Source: Chloroflexota bacterium
GTDB lineage: Bacteria > Chloroflexota > Anaerolineae > Aggregatilineales > Phototrophicaceae
Reading direction: 5' to 3'
NCBI GenBank assembly: GCA_016223085.1
Contig: JACRPS010000003.1
Location: forward strand, 1,050,274 to 1,114,273
Length of the DNA stretch: 64,000 bases
Of this stretch, positions 18,452 through 27,501 are shown piece after piece; the first letter of the stretch is position 1; every line of letters starts with the position of its first letter. A model generated the notes under the pieces. That model did no database searches and was not told the DNA's origin. It saw only the letters and a list, made by a program, of their open reading frames with translations. A program made the position numbers and the translations under genes.

Positions 18452-19618
18452 TCAGCCATAGCGGCCATACGTCTGCGCCACTTCAACCAGCTTAAACAGG
18501 TTGGCGTCCGGCGTGTCGCGCCCGCACTGGTCGCCGGTGGACAGCACGAAGCCCCCGCCCGCCGCACAGGTGTCTATCAGACGCTTGGCCTTCTCCTCGA
18601 TCTGCGCCGGAGTCGCCCGCAGCATGTACTCAAACGTGTTGATGTTGCCTTTCAGACATAGTTTGTGGCCGTAACGCTTTTTCACGTCGGCCAGATCAAC
18701 GTCGCCGCCGGGCGGCTCTTCCATCGGCTCCATCACGTCCACGTCGGTTTCCTGCGCCACCATGTCCACGACTTTGCGCGAACGTCCACAGACATGAAGA
18801 TGCGAAAACACGCCGGCTTCCTTGCAGATTTCCGCTGCCGCCTGAATGAACGGTAGATCGAACCTGCGGAAGTTGGCCGGGCTGCTGGCGCTCAGGCTGG
18901 ACACCGACCCGCCGAGCATGATCTCGTCCGGTTTGGCCTGCACCAGCGCGCGCAGCCGCGCCAGCGCGTAGCGGGTGTAAAAGGCAAACACTTCGCTCAG
19001 CATGAAATCTTCTTCGTCGGCGAAGTCGAAGAACATGGTGTTATAGCCACCTTCGCGCTGGAAGAACCACCAGTCCTGCGGGATGCCGATGCAGACCGAA
19101 TACACACCACACTCGCCAATCCGTTCCCGGTCGGGGAAGGTATCGCCCCACTGCCAGTTCTCATCCTCGCCCATGACGGCCTTCAGGCGCGGCCAGTCCC
19201 GGCGCAGGTCTTTAATTGGCTTCTCCGCTTCCCAGGGCGGCTCGTCAGTGGGGTATAACACGCGGGCGGTGAGTTCGCCGTAGGGCGTATAGGCAGTGTT
19301 GTAACGCATCTGCCCGCCGTCCGGCAGGTGTTCAAAACGCGACTGCCAGCGCGGACGGTCATCCGGCGCGATCTCCGGCAGGCCGCCGTAGATGTACCAG
19401 CCATCCATGCCGTAATACTTCACCGCGTCCACGTAAGCCTGCGCCACGCTGGCGGAGGCATAGCCGTGATGCGGCTGACCGTCCAGAAACATCTCGTCGA
19501 ACGGTCGCCCGGACAGGCGCACCGGCACCATCGCGGAAATATCCGGCGATACCGGCACGTAGTCCGGCTCCTGATGCGCGAAGGCGGCTAACATCCGTTC
19601 GCGGCTGGTCATGGGCAT
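18452..19618 (-). CDS. URO-D-superfamily (MtaA-like) protein
   Basis: Start placed at ATG 19618 because GGAGAG lies 7 bases upstream; a TTG at 19633 would overlap the preceding gene. 388 residues. It begins MTSRERMLAAFAHQEPDYVPV, typical of the superfamily, and contains HVCG (FSHLHVCGRSRKVV, about 278), the His-x-Cys-Gly seen in zinc-dependent corrinoid methyltransferases. The end AGGGFVLSTGDQCGRDTPDANL is also typical. Follows the ferritin-like gene after 4 bases, so the two are co-translated. Substrate unknown; no corrinoid protein is adjacent, but the fused one at 9155-11107 could serve. Confidence 0.83.
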   Translation of the reverse strand: MPMTSRERMLAAFAHQEPDYVPVSPDISAMVPVRLSGRPFDEMFLDGQPHHGYASASVAQAYVDAVKYYGMDGWYIYGGLPEIAPDDRPRWQSRFEHLPDGGQMRYNTAYTPYGELTARVLYPTDEPPWEAEKPIKDLRRDWPRLKAVMGEDENWQWGDTFPDRERIGECGVYSVCIGIPQDWWFFQREGGYNTMFFDFADEEDFMLSEVFAFYTRYALARLRALVQAKPDEIMLGGSVSSLSASSPANFRRFDLPFIQAAAEICKEAGVFSHLHVCGRSRKVVDMVAQETDVDVMEPMEEPPGGDVDLADVKKRYGHKLCLKGNINTFEYMLRATPAQIEEKAKRLIDTCAAGGGFVLSTGDQCGRDTPDANLFKLVEVAQTYGRYG

Positions 19619-19622
19619 GATG

Positions 19623-21002
19623 TCACTCTCCAATAATCGGGCTGGCGGGTTCGTTAGCCGCTTCTTCCGACCCGCGCACGAACGAAAAACGCGGTTCGGA
19701 CTGTGCCGACGACCCGTAGACGCTGCCGTAAAACCCTTCGATGCGACGAACCGCCTGGCGGCTCCAGTCCAGCAGGTGTTCCAGATACTCCGGCTTATCC
19801 TCGGTGAGCTGTCGCACCCACCGCGTCGCCAGTTTGACGTGCGTCAGTTCGTCCGCCTGGAGATAATCCGACAGCTCCGCGATGCGGTCATAGCCGCGCT
19901 GTTCGGCCTGTTCGCGCCACTGGCGCAGCGTACTCATCAGGTTGGCTTCCGCCCAACTATTGGTGACGGAGATGCGCCGCAGCGGGTCGTCCTCGTTCTG
20001 CATCCACCACCAGGCCAGCGGCCAGGGGCCATAACCGAGCGTCGCGCCCAGTTCTTCTTCACACGCTTTGGCGACGATTTCGATGTGCCGCGCTTCGTCC
20101 CACATCTGATGCGCCAGTTCCATCCGCATTTCCCAGGGCAGTTCGGGGCATTCCGCCAGCATTTTGCCCATGCGGTCGGTCGTTTCGACTTCGCCGTACA
20201 GCAGTTGGTGGAACTTGTGGCGGAAGCCTTCCAGCGACCACTCGTCTTCGGCAGAATACGCCCGCTTAAAATCGTCGGGATTGTCCGAGAACCAGAACGG
20301 CGCTTCCACCACCGAATGTTCCAGCGGCGGGCAGCGTTTGGTATAACGATAGGCGCGGGTACTCAGGCGCAGCCGTTTGGCGGGTTTATCCTCGGCGCGG
20401 GCGCTGTGAAACGTCAGCCAGTGCGACTCGATGCCCTGTCCGGTCACGCCGCCACATTCGACCAGCCGCGTTTCCAGATCGGCCTGCACTTCGATGGCCC
20501 GGCGGCGTTCGTCCGCCGTTTTTGCCAGTGTTTCCAGCACCGCCTGCCCCCAGGCGACGTGTGATTGCCCCATCGCGGCCAACTGCCGCAGCAGGCGCAC
20601 GGTCGGCGTATCGGTCAGCGGGTCGGTCGCGTCGGCATGATACACGTAGGTGCTGACGAGGTGCGGCTCCAGCACGCGGTAAACGGCCACCAGCCGTTCC
20701 AGCGTCGTCGGCAGATTCCAGATGTACTCACACAGCCTGCCGAAGGCTTCCGTCGCCGGTTCCTGGCTGTCGCGCCCGGAGCGAAGCTGTTCCAGCCGTT
20801 CCCCCAGCAGGTCAGCCGCCTGCGCATGGTCATAGACGTGGTAGCCAAACGTCGCCTTGTAGGCGATCTGCGGCGTGGTATGGCACCAGCCGCCGAGCAT
20901 TTCCATCAGTTGAATTTCCAGGTAACGGTAATTGGCAAGGCGCTGCGCGTTTTCCCGCACGGTAAAGCGCCCGCCAAATTCGCGCCGGTCTACGATTGGC
21001 AT
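19623..21002 (-). CDS. ferritin-like di-iron protein (DUF455-like)
   Basis: 459 residues. The second half holds a clear di-iron four-helix pattern: Glu in YGEVETTDRM (about 271-273), DEARHIE (302-308), Glu in SWAEANLM (352) and DELTHVK (384-390), i.e. two ExxH motifs. The first half (ENAQRLANYRYLEIQLMEML, YDHAQAADLLGERL, GQSHVAWGQ) looks like a second helical bundle with less complete ligands. DUF455/MiaE-like members are thought to be oxygen- or hydroxylation-related. Lying directly before a URO-D/MtaA-like gene, it may oxidise a carbohydrate or aglycone, but no substrate can be read from sequence. Confidence 0.65.
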   Translation of the reverse strand: MPIVDRREFGGRFTVRENAQRLANYRYLEIQLMEMLGGWCHTTPQIAYKATFGYHVYDHAQAADLLGERLEQLRSGRDSQEPATEAFGRLCEYIWNLPTTLERLVAVYRVLEPHLVSTYVYHADATDPLTDTPTVRLLRQLAAMGQSHVAWGQAVLETLAKTADERRRAIEVQADLETRLVECGGVTGQGIESHWLTFHSARAEDKPAKRLRLSTRAYRYTKRCPPLEHSVVEAPFWFSDNPDDFKRAYSAEDEWSLEGFRHKFHQLLYGEVETTDRMGKMLAECPELPWEMRMELAHQMWDEARHIEIVAKACEEELGATLGYGPWPLAWWWMQNEDDPLRRISVTNSWAEANLMSTLRQWREQAEQRGYDRIAELSDYLQADELTHVKLATRWVRQLTEDKPEYLEHLLDWSRQAVRRIEGFYGSVYGSSAQSEPRFSFVRGSEEAANEPASPIIGE

Positions 21003-21046
21003 AAAACTCTCCTCAACATTCGGCCTGCAATTCCGTCAAAACGGGT

Positions 21047-21074
21047 GTAGGGACGAGGCATGCCTCGTCCCTAC
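21047..21074. repeat. GTAGGG palindrome, perfect
   Basis: GTAGGGACGAGGCA with exact complement, between the GH106-like and ferritin-like genes, both minus strand. Confidence 0.95.
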
Positions 21075-21084
21075 GAAACAAATT

Positions 21085-24000
21085 CTACTCAAGCTGGAAC
21101 GTAAACTGCGGATACGGCACAAGCTGCGGCGCGCCGGCCAGTCCCGATGGGCGCGGCGTGGCTTCCAGCAGGTTGACCAGTGTATTGGCGACCACCAGTT
21201 CCAGTACGTTGTCGCCCAGCTGCAACAGCTCGGTCACTTCCACCGTGTACGGCGTCCACAGCCGTATCCCGGCAGTCTGGCCGTTGACGCGCACTTCCAG
21301 CGCGTCGTCAAACAGGCGCGGTTCGAGAAACACCCGCTGCCCGGCGAACGCCGCCGGAACATCAAAACGCAGGCGATAGAGGCCGCGCCCGGAGAAAAAC
21401 GGATAACCCTGCGCGGTCCAGTCGTCGGGCTGCACCGTCCGGCGCGGTTCGACCAGCGTATAACTACTGTCCCGGCTTTCCAGCGCGAAGTCGCCCATCA
21501 GCTTCAGCAGGTCAAGCAGACCGTCGGTGGCGTTGGTCACAACCAGCCGCAGCGCGATCAGGTTGTCGCCCGGGCGAATGTAGGGCGTGATGTCTACCGC
21601 TTTCATCTGGGCGTCTATCGCGCTGCGCTCCGGCGTGGAGTCGACGCGCAGGCCGTTGACAAACACCTGCCACTCCGACCCGGCGAATCCGTCCACGATC
21701 AGATCGAAGCGCGGCGGCACGTACCCGGCGGTGAACGCCGCGCGATACCAGACCGGAATCGGATACGGCCTATCCGGCTCGGCGGGTAGCTGGTATGACC
21801 ACGCGCCGGGCACCATCGGCAGCCAGCCGGACGTGTCGGCGTCCGCTGCCGAGTACTTCTCCGGCGGCGCGCCGTCGGCCTCGTCCGTCACCATCCACTG
21901 GCCCATTACCAGCGCGTTGGTGCTCTGCGGTTCAAACTCCCATTCCCCGTTTAGCTCAAGTGGGTCAGTAAGCGGCTGGTAGTCGCTTTCAAAATCGCGC
22001 CCGTTCAGGTTAACAAAGCCGCGTTCGACGCGCCCATAGCCGGTGATTGCCTGATCCGTGAAACGCTCAATTGTCAGGTTGGTCCGGCTGATCAGACCGT
22101 CGCTGGCGGGCTGCGTCAGCACAAACGCCGACCCGACCGGCGGCAGTTCGATCTCAAAGCGCGTCCGCCCGGCTTCGATCTGCACCGGCGCGATCAACTG
22201 CTGCTCGCCGGTGGAGGGATTCCACAGGAAGGGCTGCACTTCCCCGGTCAGCGTGACCGAAGCGACCTGAACGCTGCCGGTTGAGTTAACGAGGAAATAA
22301 ATATCCCGGTTGTCGTTGACGCGGTGCAGGTAAAACACTTCCGGGTTATCAATCGTCACGTCTGGCGGCAGCAGCGCCCGCAGCGCAGCTTCAACCGCCG
22401 CCATCACCGCCTGCCGTTCCGCGCTGACCTCGGTGGTGATGTCCTGCCGCGTTCCGCCCTCCGGCGCGAAGAAGTAGCGGGTATCATCGCCGTTGGGTTC
22501 AACCACAAACAGCGGACTCTCACTGCGCCCCGGCGTGCCGAGGAACTGCTGCAGGCGCGCCGGAAGCTGGCGGAACAGGCCGTAAGACCGCAGGAAGGCG
22601 GTTTTGCCCGCGCCGCGCTCCTGGGTAATCAGATCAAGATCGGTCTGCCGGAGATAGTCGCGCTGCGCGGCAGTTGGCTCGACACCGAACAGCCTTTGAA
22701 TGCGGTCGGAGATGTCCACCAGCCCTCTATCGGCAAAGGCGCGGTCGGGCAGGAACACCACGCCCAGCGCGCGGCCTCCGGCGCTGACAAACGCTTCCAG
22801 CCGTTCCAGCGTTTCGATCCTGAGATGGGTCATCGGCGGCAGAATGAGGAGTTCGTAAGCCTCGTTGTGCACTCTGATCTGCCCGCCGGATATATCCGCC
22901 CCTGCCAGCACGTCCTCGTCCAGATAATCGTAATCGTAGTGCGCGCGCAGCAGCAGGTCGGTCAGCGCGTTGAAGTCGTTGACGGTACGTTCCGCCAGCG
23001 GCGTGTTCGCCTGTGGGGTGAAGTTCGCCATCAGCGCGTTCAACGGCCACAGCACCGCCACCTTGGCGACGTGCCGCCCGCCGGACAGCAGGTGACTCAG
23101 ACGGCTGACGTACTCGGAGAACGCACCGTAATAGCTCCACCAGGGATACTGGTAAAACATGGATGGCGGCCAGTCGCGCTTGCGCGGCCCTTCCAGGGTA
23201 TAGTGGAAGCCGTGCGGGTTGAGCAGATTCACCCCCAGCACGTATTCCCAGTCGGTAATCCACTTCATGCGCTGCATCGTCGCGTCCATGAAGATGCCGC
23301 CGAAGGACTCGCACAGCAGGCGCGGGCTGCCATAGTGGTGCGCCGCCGAACTGCCCAGTTTCATGGCGACGTGTTCGTCAGGGCGGTCACGGTTGCCGAT
23401 AAACGGGTAGAGATGGTCAACGCCGGTCACGTCCAGATGGCGGTAATGTTTAAACGCATTGCCTTCGACGCGGATCAGCCGCCGCAGCCATTCTTCGTAG
23501 AGCAGGTGGCCGGTGAACAGCACGCTGCGCTGCTGGCACCACTCATGAATCTGCCGGTAATAGGCATCGCTGTAGAAGTCGGTCAGCGTGTTGTAGAAGT
23601 CGTAGCGGACGCGGGCGCTGTCCGGCGAGATGTCAAAAAACAGGTGCGGCAGGCAGGGGCGCAGGTTGTAACCGTTGCGCTGCTGGAAGCGCCGCAGCAT
23701 GTCCTTCGTCCAGGGCACAATCGGGTTGTCGCCGGCGGTAACATAATAGTGCATGGCCGGTTCGTCGGTGTAAAAGCCAAGCATCTGCGACGACAGATTG
23801 TTACCGACGGCGCGCGCGTAGGGTTCGTAGCCCAGGCGCAGGAATTCCGCCGTTGCTTCGGGGTTCAGCGCGTCTATGTAGTAGTCGGCTTCTTTTTCGA
23901 CGATGAACATGATGCGCCAGTTGCCGGGCGGCGCCTGCCAGGGGATAACGTTCTCAAACGACAGATTGGGCGTCAGGTCTACGATTTGCCCCTCGCTGCC

Positions 24001-24465
24001 GATCGCAAACGCGGCCAGCGGGCGCGACCGTTCAAAGTCGTTATAACGGCTGTCCGCGCCGGTCATGTAGGTGAACCAGGGGCCGCGCATCGGGAAATTC
24101 AGGCACTCGATGTATTTCTGCGTCAGGTCAGGCCGCGCTTGCAGCACGCGCTTGTTCGCTGTGCCGGAAGGCCAGTTCATCTCGTCGTAAATCCAGGTTT
24201 GCAGGCCGATCTTTCTGGCTTCCTCGACGGCGAAGGCGATTCGTTCCAGGTACCTGTCGCCGATATACGGCATTTCCAGCCCGTAACGCGCGTGCAGGAT
24301 GATGCCCGGCATACCCTTGTCGCGGAACTCGCGCAGTTGGTAGCGCATCTCATCGGGGTCAAGTTCGCCGTTCAAGAACCAGAACGGCAGGATGCCATAT
24401 TCGCGCGGTGGGCGCTGGAAATTATCAAGGGTGACAGGCCGTTCCGGCCAGGGTTTAGGCTGCAT
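21085..24465 (-). CDS. large glycoside hydrolase, GH106-like
   Basis: 1126 residues from ATG 24465 (GGAGTC upstream). N-terminal barrel: YGILPFWFLNGELDPDEMRY, GIILHARYGLEMPY and IYDEMNWPSGTANK (about 20-120) are the signature blocks of GH106-type alpha-L-rhamnosidases and relatives. Around 450-560 is an amidotransferase-like region (YELLILPPMTHLRIETLERLEAFVSAGG). The C-terminal ~350 residues hold two jelly-roll sugar-binding modules (LNGEWEFEP..., FVNGLRVDSTPE, LEVRVNGQTAGIRLW). No signal peptide is seen, so it may act on imported oligosaccharides. Rhamnosidase activity on pectin side chains would fit the apiose genes nearby, but the catalytic residues were not checked against a structure. 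Confidence 0.7.
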   Translation of the reverse strand: MQPKPWPERPVTLDNFQRPPREYGILPFWFLNGELDPDEMRYQLREFRDKGMPGIILHARYGLEMPYIGDRYLERIAFAVEEARKIGLQTWIYDEMNWPSGTANKRVLQARPDLTQKYIECLNFPMRGPWFTYMTGADSRYNDFERSRPLAAFAIGSEGQIVDLTPNLSFENVIPWQAPPGNWRIMFIVEKEADYYIDALNPEATAEFLRLGYEPYARAVGNNLSSQMLGFYTDEPAMHYYVTAGDNPIVPWTKDMLRRFQQRNGYNLRPCLPHLFFDISPDSARVRYDFYNTLTDFYSDAYYRQIHEWCQQRSVLFTGHLLYEEWLRRLIRVEGNAFKHYRHLDVTGVDHLYPFIGNRDRPDEHVAMKLGSSAAHHYGSPRLLCESFGGIFMDATMQRMKWITDWEYVLGVNLLNPHGFHYTLEGPRKRDWPPSMFYQYPWWSYYGAFSEYVSRLSHLLSGGRHVAKVAVLWPLNALMANFTPQANTPLAERTVNDFNALTDLLLRAHYDYDYLDEDVLAGADISGGQIRVHNEAYELLILPPMTHLRIETLERLEAFVSAGGRALGVVFLPDRAFADRGLVDISDRIQRLFGVEPTAAQRDYLRQTDLDLITQERGAGKTAFLRSYGLFRQLPARLQQFLGTPGRSESPLFVVEPNGDDTRYFFAPEGGTRQDITTEVSAERQAVMAAVEAALRALLPPDVTIDNPEVFYLHRVNDNRDIYFLVNSTGSVQVASVTLTGEVQPFLWNPSTGEQQLIAPVQIEAGRTRFEIELPPVGSAFVLTQPASDGLISRTNLTIERFTDQAITGYGRVERGFVNLNGRDFESDYQPLTDPLELNGEWEFEPQSTNALVMGQWMVTDEADGAPPEKYSAADADTSGWLPMVPGAWSYQLPAEPDRPYPIPVWYRAAFTAGYVPPRFDLIVDGFAGSEWQVFVNGLRVDSTPERSAIDAQMKAVDITPYIRPGDNLIALRLVVTNATDGLLDLLKLMGDFALESRDSSYTLVEPRRTVQPDDWTAQGYPFFSGRGLYRLRFDVPAAFAGQRVFLEPRLFDDALEVRVNGQTAGIRLWTPYTVEVTELLQLGDNVLELVVANTLVNLLEATPRPSGLAGAPQLVPYPQFTFQLE

Positions 24466-24512
24466 CGTCAAAAAAGACTCCTGAATTCAATCGTCGAAAA
24501 ATGGATTTGTTT

Positions 24513-24540
24513 GTAGGGACACGATAGTTCGTGTCCCTAC
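24513..24540. repeat. GTAGGG palindrome, central 4 bases unpaired
   Basis: GTAGGGACACGA...TCGTGTCCCTAC around TAGT. First of a pair in the 140-base gap between the Zn dehydrogenase and GH106-like genes. Confidence 0.92.
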
Positions 24541-24564
24541 GCCGCAGATTCAATTATGAAATCT

Positions 24565-24594
24565 GTAGGGGCGAGTTTATAAACCCGCCCCTAC
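24565..24594. repeat. GTAGGGGCG palindrome, GGTTT/AAACC core subfamily
   Basis: GTAGGGGCGAGTTTA faces TAAACCCGCCCCTAC, one mismatched pair. It shares its core with the copies at 44031 and 45150. Confidence 0.92.
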
Positions 24595-24605
24595 GGCCAT
24601 GCCCA

Positions 24606-25559
24606 TTATGTCTCCGAAAACGTGATGACCGACTTCAAGAACCCTGCCGGCTTCTCGTGGGCGGTCTGGAACGCCTGGTTGATCTGTTCCAGTGGAAAAC
24701 GGTGTGTCACCAGATCGGCCAGGCTCAGCCGTCCGGACGTAAGCAGCCGCATCCCAATGGACATTCCGCGCATGATCGTCGCTTCCTCGCGGAAGTGCGC
24801 GTTGTGAATCTGGAACGCCATCCAGTTCCAGTAACCCAGCGGAATCTGGCGCGGTTCGCCCTGGTGATAGCCGACGATCACCACTTTGCCACTCATGCGG
24901 GTCACATCGCCCAGCATGGTCAGCGGCGCCTGTCTGCCGGTTACTTCAAAACTCACATCCGCGCCCCGGCCCTCGGTCAGGCTTTTCACCACGTCCGGCA
25001 GCGACTCCTCATTGACGTTGACGGTGCGCGTCGCGCCGGCGCGGGCGGCGCAGGCCAGCGCGTCTGGGCGGCTGTCGGCCACGATCAGGTGGCGCGGGCC
25101 TTGCAGCAGCGCCAGCCGCTGCACCAGCGCGCCCATAAAACCCGCACCGATCATCACCACGTCGTCGCCGAGCGAGATGTTTGCCATCTCAACCGTGTTG
25201 ACGGCGCAGGCCAGCGGTTCGGCCAGGGCTTCGTCCAGCGGCAGCTCACCCGCCGGGAACACGTAGTCGCCTTTCACGGCAACGTAATCGGCATAGCCGC
25301 GCCCCGTCACCCACGCCGCCACCCGGTCGCCCGGCTTGAAGCGGCTGGCCGACGTTCCGGCGGCTTCAACAATGCCGCTGACTTCGTGCCCCAGGTAGCG
25401 CGGGTAGGTCTGCCCCTGCCCGCCGAGAAACGGCTCCATATCCGACGTGCAGACGCCGCAGGCGGCCACGCGCAGCAGCACTTCGTCGTCGGCAATGTCC
25501 GGTATCGGTTGTTCGATCACTTCAAACTGGCGCGGCGCGCGCAGCACCGAGATTTTCAT
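24606..25559 (-). CDS. zinc-dependent alcohol/polyol dehydrogenase (MDR)
   Basis: 317 residues. Catalytic zinc ligands visible: Cys in ACGVCTSD (about 34-38), LGHEVSG (His-Glu, about 56-57) and later Glu in ALAEPLACAVN (about 113-114). Cofactor domain VVMIGAGFMGALVQRLAL at about 132. The four-Cys structural zinc loop is missing, so the chain is shorter than usual (about 340-350). Groups with sorbitol/threonine dehydrogenase-like sugar oxidoreductases. It ends the alpha-glucan operon on the minus strand, separated from the GH13 gene by a palindrome. Confidence 0.85.
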   Translation of the reverse strand: MKISVLRAPRQFEVIEQPIPDIADDEVLLRVAACGVCTSDMEPFLGGQGQTYPRYLGHEVSGIVEAAGTSASRFKPGDRVAAWVTGRGYADYVAVKGDYVFPAGELPLDEALAEPLACAVNTVEMANISLGDDVVMIGAGFMGALVQRLALLQGPRHLIVADSRPDALACAARAGATRTVNVNEESLPDVVKSLTEGRGADVSFEVTGRQAPLTMLGDVTRMSGKVVIVGYHQGEPRQIPLGYWNWMAFQIHNAHFREEATIMRGMSIGMRLLTSGRLSLADLVTHRFPLEQINQAFQTAHEKPAGFLKSVITFSET

Positions 25560-25583
25560 CCGTGTATTCCCTAAAAACGTAAT

Positions 25584-25611
25584 GTAGGGACATGATATAT
25601 CGTGTCCCTAC
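25584..25611. repeat. GTAGGG palindrome with one C/T arm difference
   Basis: GTAGGGACATGATA faces TATCGTGTCCCTAC; CAT versus GTG gives a G-T pair in RNA. Between the GH13 and Zn dehydrogenase genes. Confidence 0.92.
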
Positions 25612-25616
25612 AGTCA

Positions 25617-27491
25617 TTACCGTAAAATCATCGGCTGCGATGGCTGCATCCTGATTCGTAAAGGCGCGCTGCCGCTCGGCGTGATGGTTTCGCCGGATAG
25701 CAGGTCGTCAAACGACGGTTTCTCCGCCAGCGCAGCGAATGTTTCCGGTAGCGTCACTTCCACGTCCTGCGCCTCGCTGGAGAAGTTCAGCAGTACAAGG
25801 ATAGGTTCGCTGCCGTCGGCCAGGTGGCGCAGGTAGCCATACACCTGCTGGTGCGGCTCAACGTCTACAATTGTCCAGTGACGTGAATACAGGCTGGGCG
25901 TGCCGCGCCGCAACGCGATCAGCTTTTTGTGATAGTCCAGAAGGCCATACTGGTCTTTCCAGACCAGCGGCGCGGGGTCGGAATACGGCTGGAAGGCTTC
26001 GCCCACCTCATCGCCGGTATAGACGCAGGGGATGCCCGGCAGCGTCAGCAGCAGCGCCGTCGCCACCCGCGTCATATCCAGCCCGTATTTGGTGATAAAA
26101 CGCGGGCCGGTGTCGTTGTTGTTCAGGAAACGGAAGATGAGCGCGTCCGGGTGGAAACCGCCGGCGCGCCGGTTGGTCAGCGCCGAGTGCAGGTTGAAGG
26201 TGAGCAGTTTTTCATCTTCAAACACCAGCTCCCACGCCCAATGACCAAGCTGCGCCGTCCAGTCGTAAGCGGCGTCGTAGCCGTTGTCGAAGTAATACTC
26301 ATCGCGCGCGCTGGCTTCCGCCAGCAGCAGCAAATCCGGCTTGATGCGTTTGAGCGTCCGCCGCCACTCCGGCCAGAAATCCGGCCTGCGTTCGCGGATA
26401 CCCCAGGCCACGTCCACGCGGAAACCATCCACGTCGAACTCGCGCACCCAGTAAGAAAATGCCTCCAGCATCCAGCGCCGCACCTCCGGGTTTTCGTAGT
26501 TCAGGTTTGGCAGGTGCGTCCAGTTGAAATAATAGGTGTACATGCCGCTGTCGTCGCGGTCGTAAAAATTCCAGTAGGGCGACTGCTGGCCGTGACGCAG
26601 CGCGTCCTGAAAATACGGGTGATGCTCCGACGAGTGATTCGGCACGAAGTCCATCAGCACGCGGATACCACGTTCGTGCGCGGCCTGCACCATACGGCGG
26701 AAATCGTCTTTCGTGCCGTAGCGTTTGTCCACGTCGAAGTAATCCACCACCGCGTAGCCGTAATCACCGGGCGGCGACTGGTTAATCGGCGCGAGCCACA
26801 GCGCGTTAACGCCCAGGTCTTTCAGGTAATCCAGCCGGTCAATGATGCTCTGGAAACCCTCGCTGCCGAAGTTGCGCGGAATGACGCCGTACACGACGGT
26901 GTTTTCCACCCAGGCCGGGTTTTCGATGTCGTAGTTGGGGATGGTGGCCTTACCGTCTTTGACAACAAAATACGTTTCACTTCGGTCGCTGCGGCCCTGC
27001 TCGTCGGTCACGGTTTCGCCCCAGGCAAAGCCGACAATCGGTGCGCCGGCCTGTTCCGCTGGCTGGCTGCCGCTGCCATCCAGTACGATGCGGTCGCCGT
27101 CCAGCAACACGGTGATGCGCGCGGTGGGTACGTCGCGCAATTTTCCGGTGTAAACAAGGGGGTCGGACATAGTTTCCTTTCCGTCGGTTGCCTGGCAGGC
27201 CGCCGTAATGGTATTGTCGCCTTCAACAAGCGGCACGTTCAGGTAAAACCGGTCACCTTCGAGCAGGGCCATCACCTCGGTCTGGTTGACCGTCACCGTC
27301 ACGGATTGGCACCGCAAATCGGTGACGGTGCCGGACAGGCTGCGCTGCCAGGCCCACACGTCCGCATGACCGCCGTTCAGCGTGATCTTATTGCCGTTTT
27401 GTGCCGCGAGGCTGCCGTAACGTGCCGCCCATACGCCGGCGGCCGCCGCGCTGGAGAGGCGGATGAACTGTCGTCTTGAAAGTTTCGCCAT
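25617..27491 (-). CDS. exported alpha-amylase-family (GH13) enzyme with Tat-type signal
   Basis: 624 residues. The start KLSRRQFIRLSSAAAAGVWA is a twin-arginine signal. Residues about 35-190 form an N-terminal beta-rich region, then the GH13 barrel: DFVPNHSS (region I), GFRVDVAWG (nucleophile Asp), LLLAEASARDEYY (general acid Glu) and FLNNNDTGPRF (third Asp, with Asn in the usual His position). A C-terminal beta domain (PILVLLNFSSEAQDVEVTLPE) closes it. Likely cleaves alpha-1,4-glucans or cyclodextrins outside the membrane for the importer encoded by the three genes upstream, which lie 10-45 bases apart on the same strand. Confidence 0.9.
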   Translation of the reverse strand: MAKLSRRQFIRLSSAAAAGVWAARYGSLAAQNGNKITLNGGHADVWAWQRSLSGTVTDLRCQSVTVTVNQTEVMALLEGDRFYLNVPLVEGDNTITAACQATDGKETMSDPLVYTGKLRDVPTARITVLLDGDRIVLDGSGSQPAEQAGAPIVGFAWGETVTDEQGRSDRSETYFVVKDGKATIPNYDIENPAWVENTVVYGVIPRNFGSEGFQSIIDRLDYLKDLGVNALWLAPINQSPPGDYGYAVVDYFDVDKRYGTKDDFRRMVQAAHERGIRVLMDFVPNHSSEHHPYFQDALRHGQQSPYWNFYDRDDSGMYTYYFNWTHLPNLNYENPEVRRWMLEAFSYWVREFDVDGFRVDVAWGIRERRPDFWPEWRRTLKRIKPDLLLLAEASARDEYYFDNGYDAAYDWTAQLGHWAWELVFEDEKLLTFNLHSALTNRRAGGFHPDALIFRFLNNNDTGPRFITKYGLDMTRVATALLLTLPGIPCVYTGDEVGEAFQPYSDPAPLVWKDQYGLLDYHKKLIALRRGTPSLYSRHWTIVDVEPHQQVYGYLRHLADGSEPILVLLNFSSEAQDVEVTLPETFAALAEKPSFDDLLSGETITPSGSAPLRIRMQPSQPMILR

Positions 27492-27501
27492 ATGGACTGT
27501 A

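Noticed and set aside
18344-18661. 105-codon frame at the purine-rich tract
   Set aside because: Runs from repeat into the antisense of the URO-D-like gene; no coding features.
22324-24516. 730-codon open frame opposite the GH106-like gene
   Set aside because: Arg/Gln/His-rich composition without motifs; it is the antisense shadow of a high-GC gene with clear family blocks.
25929-27479. 516-codon plus-strand frame opposite GH13
   Set aside because: Antisense to a complete GH13 with all catalytic motifs; no ribosome site or homology pattern.
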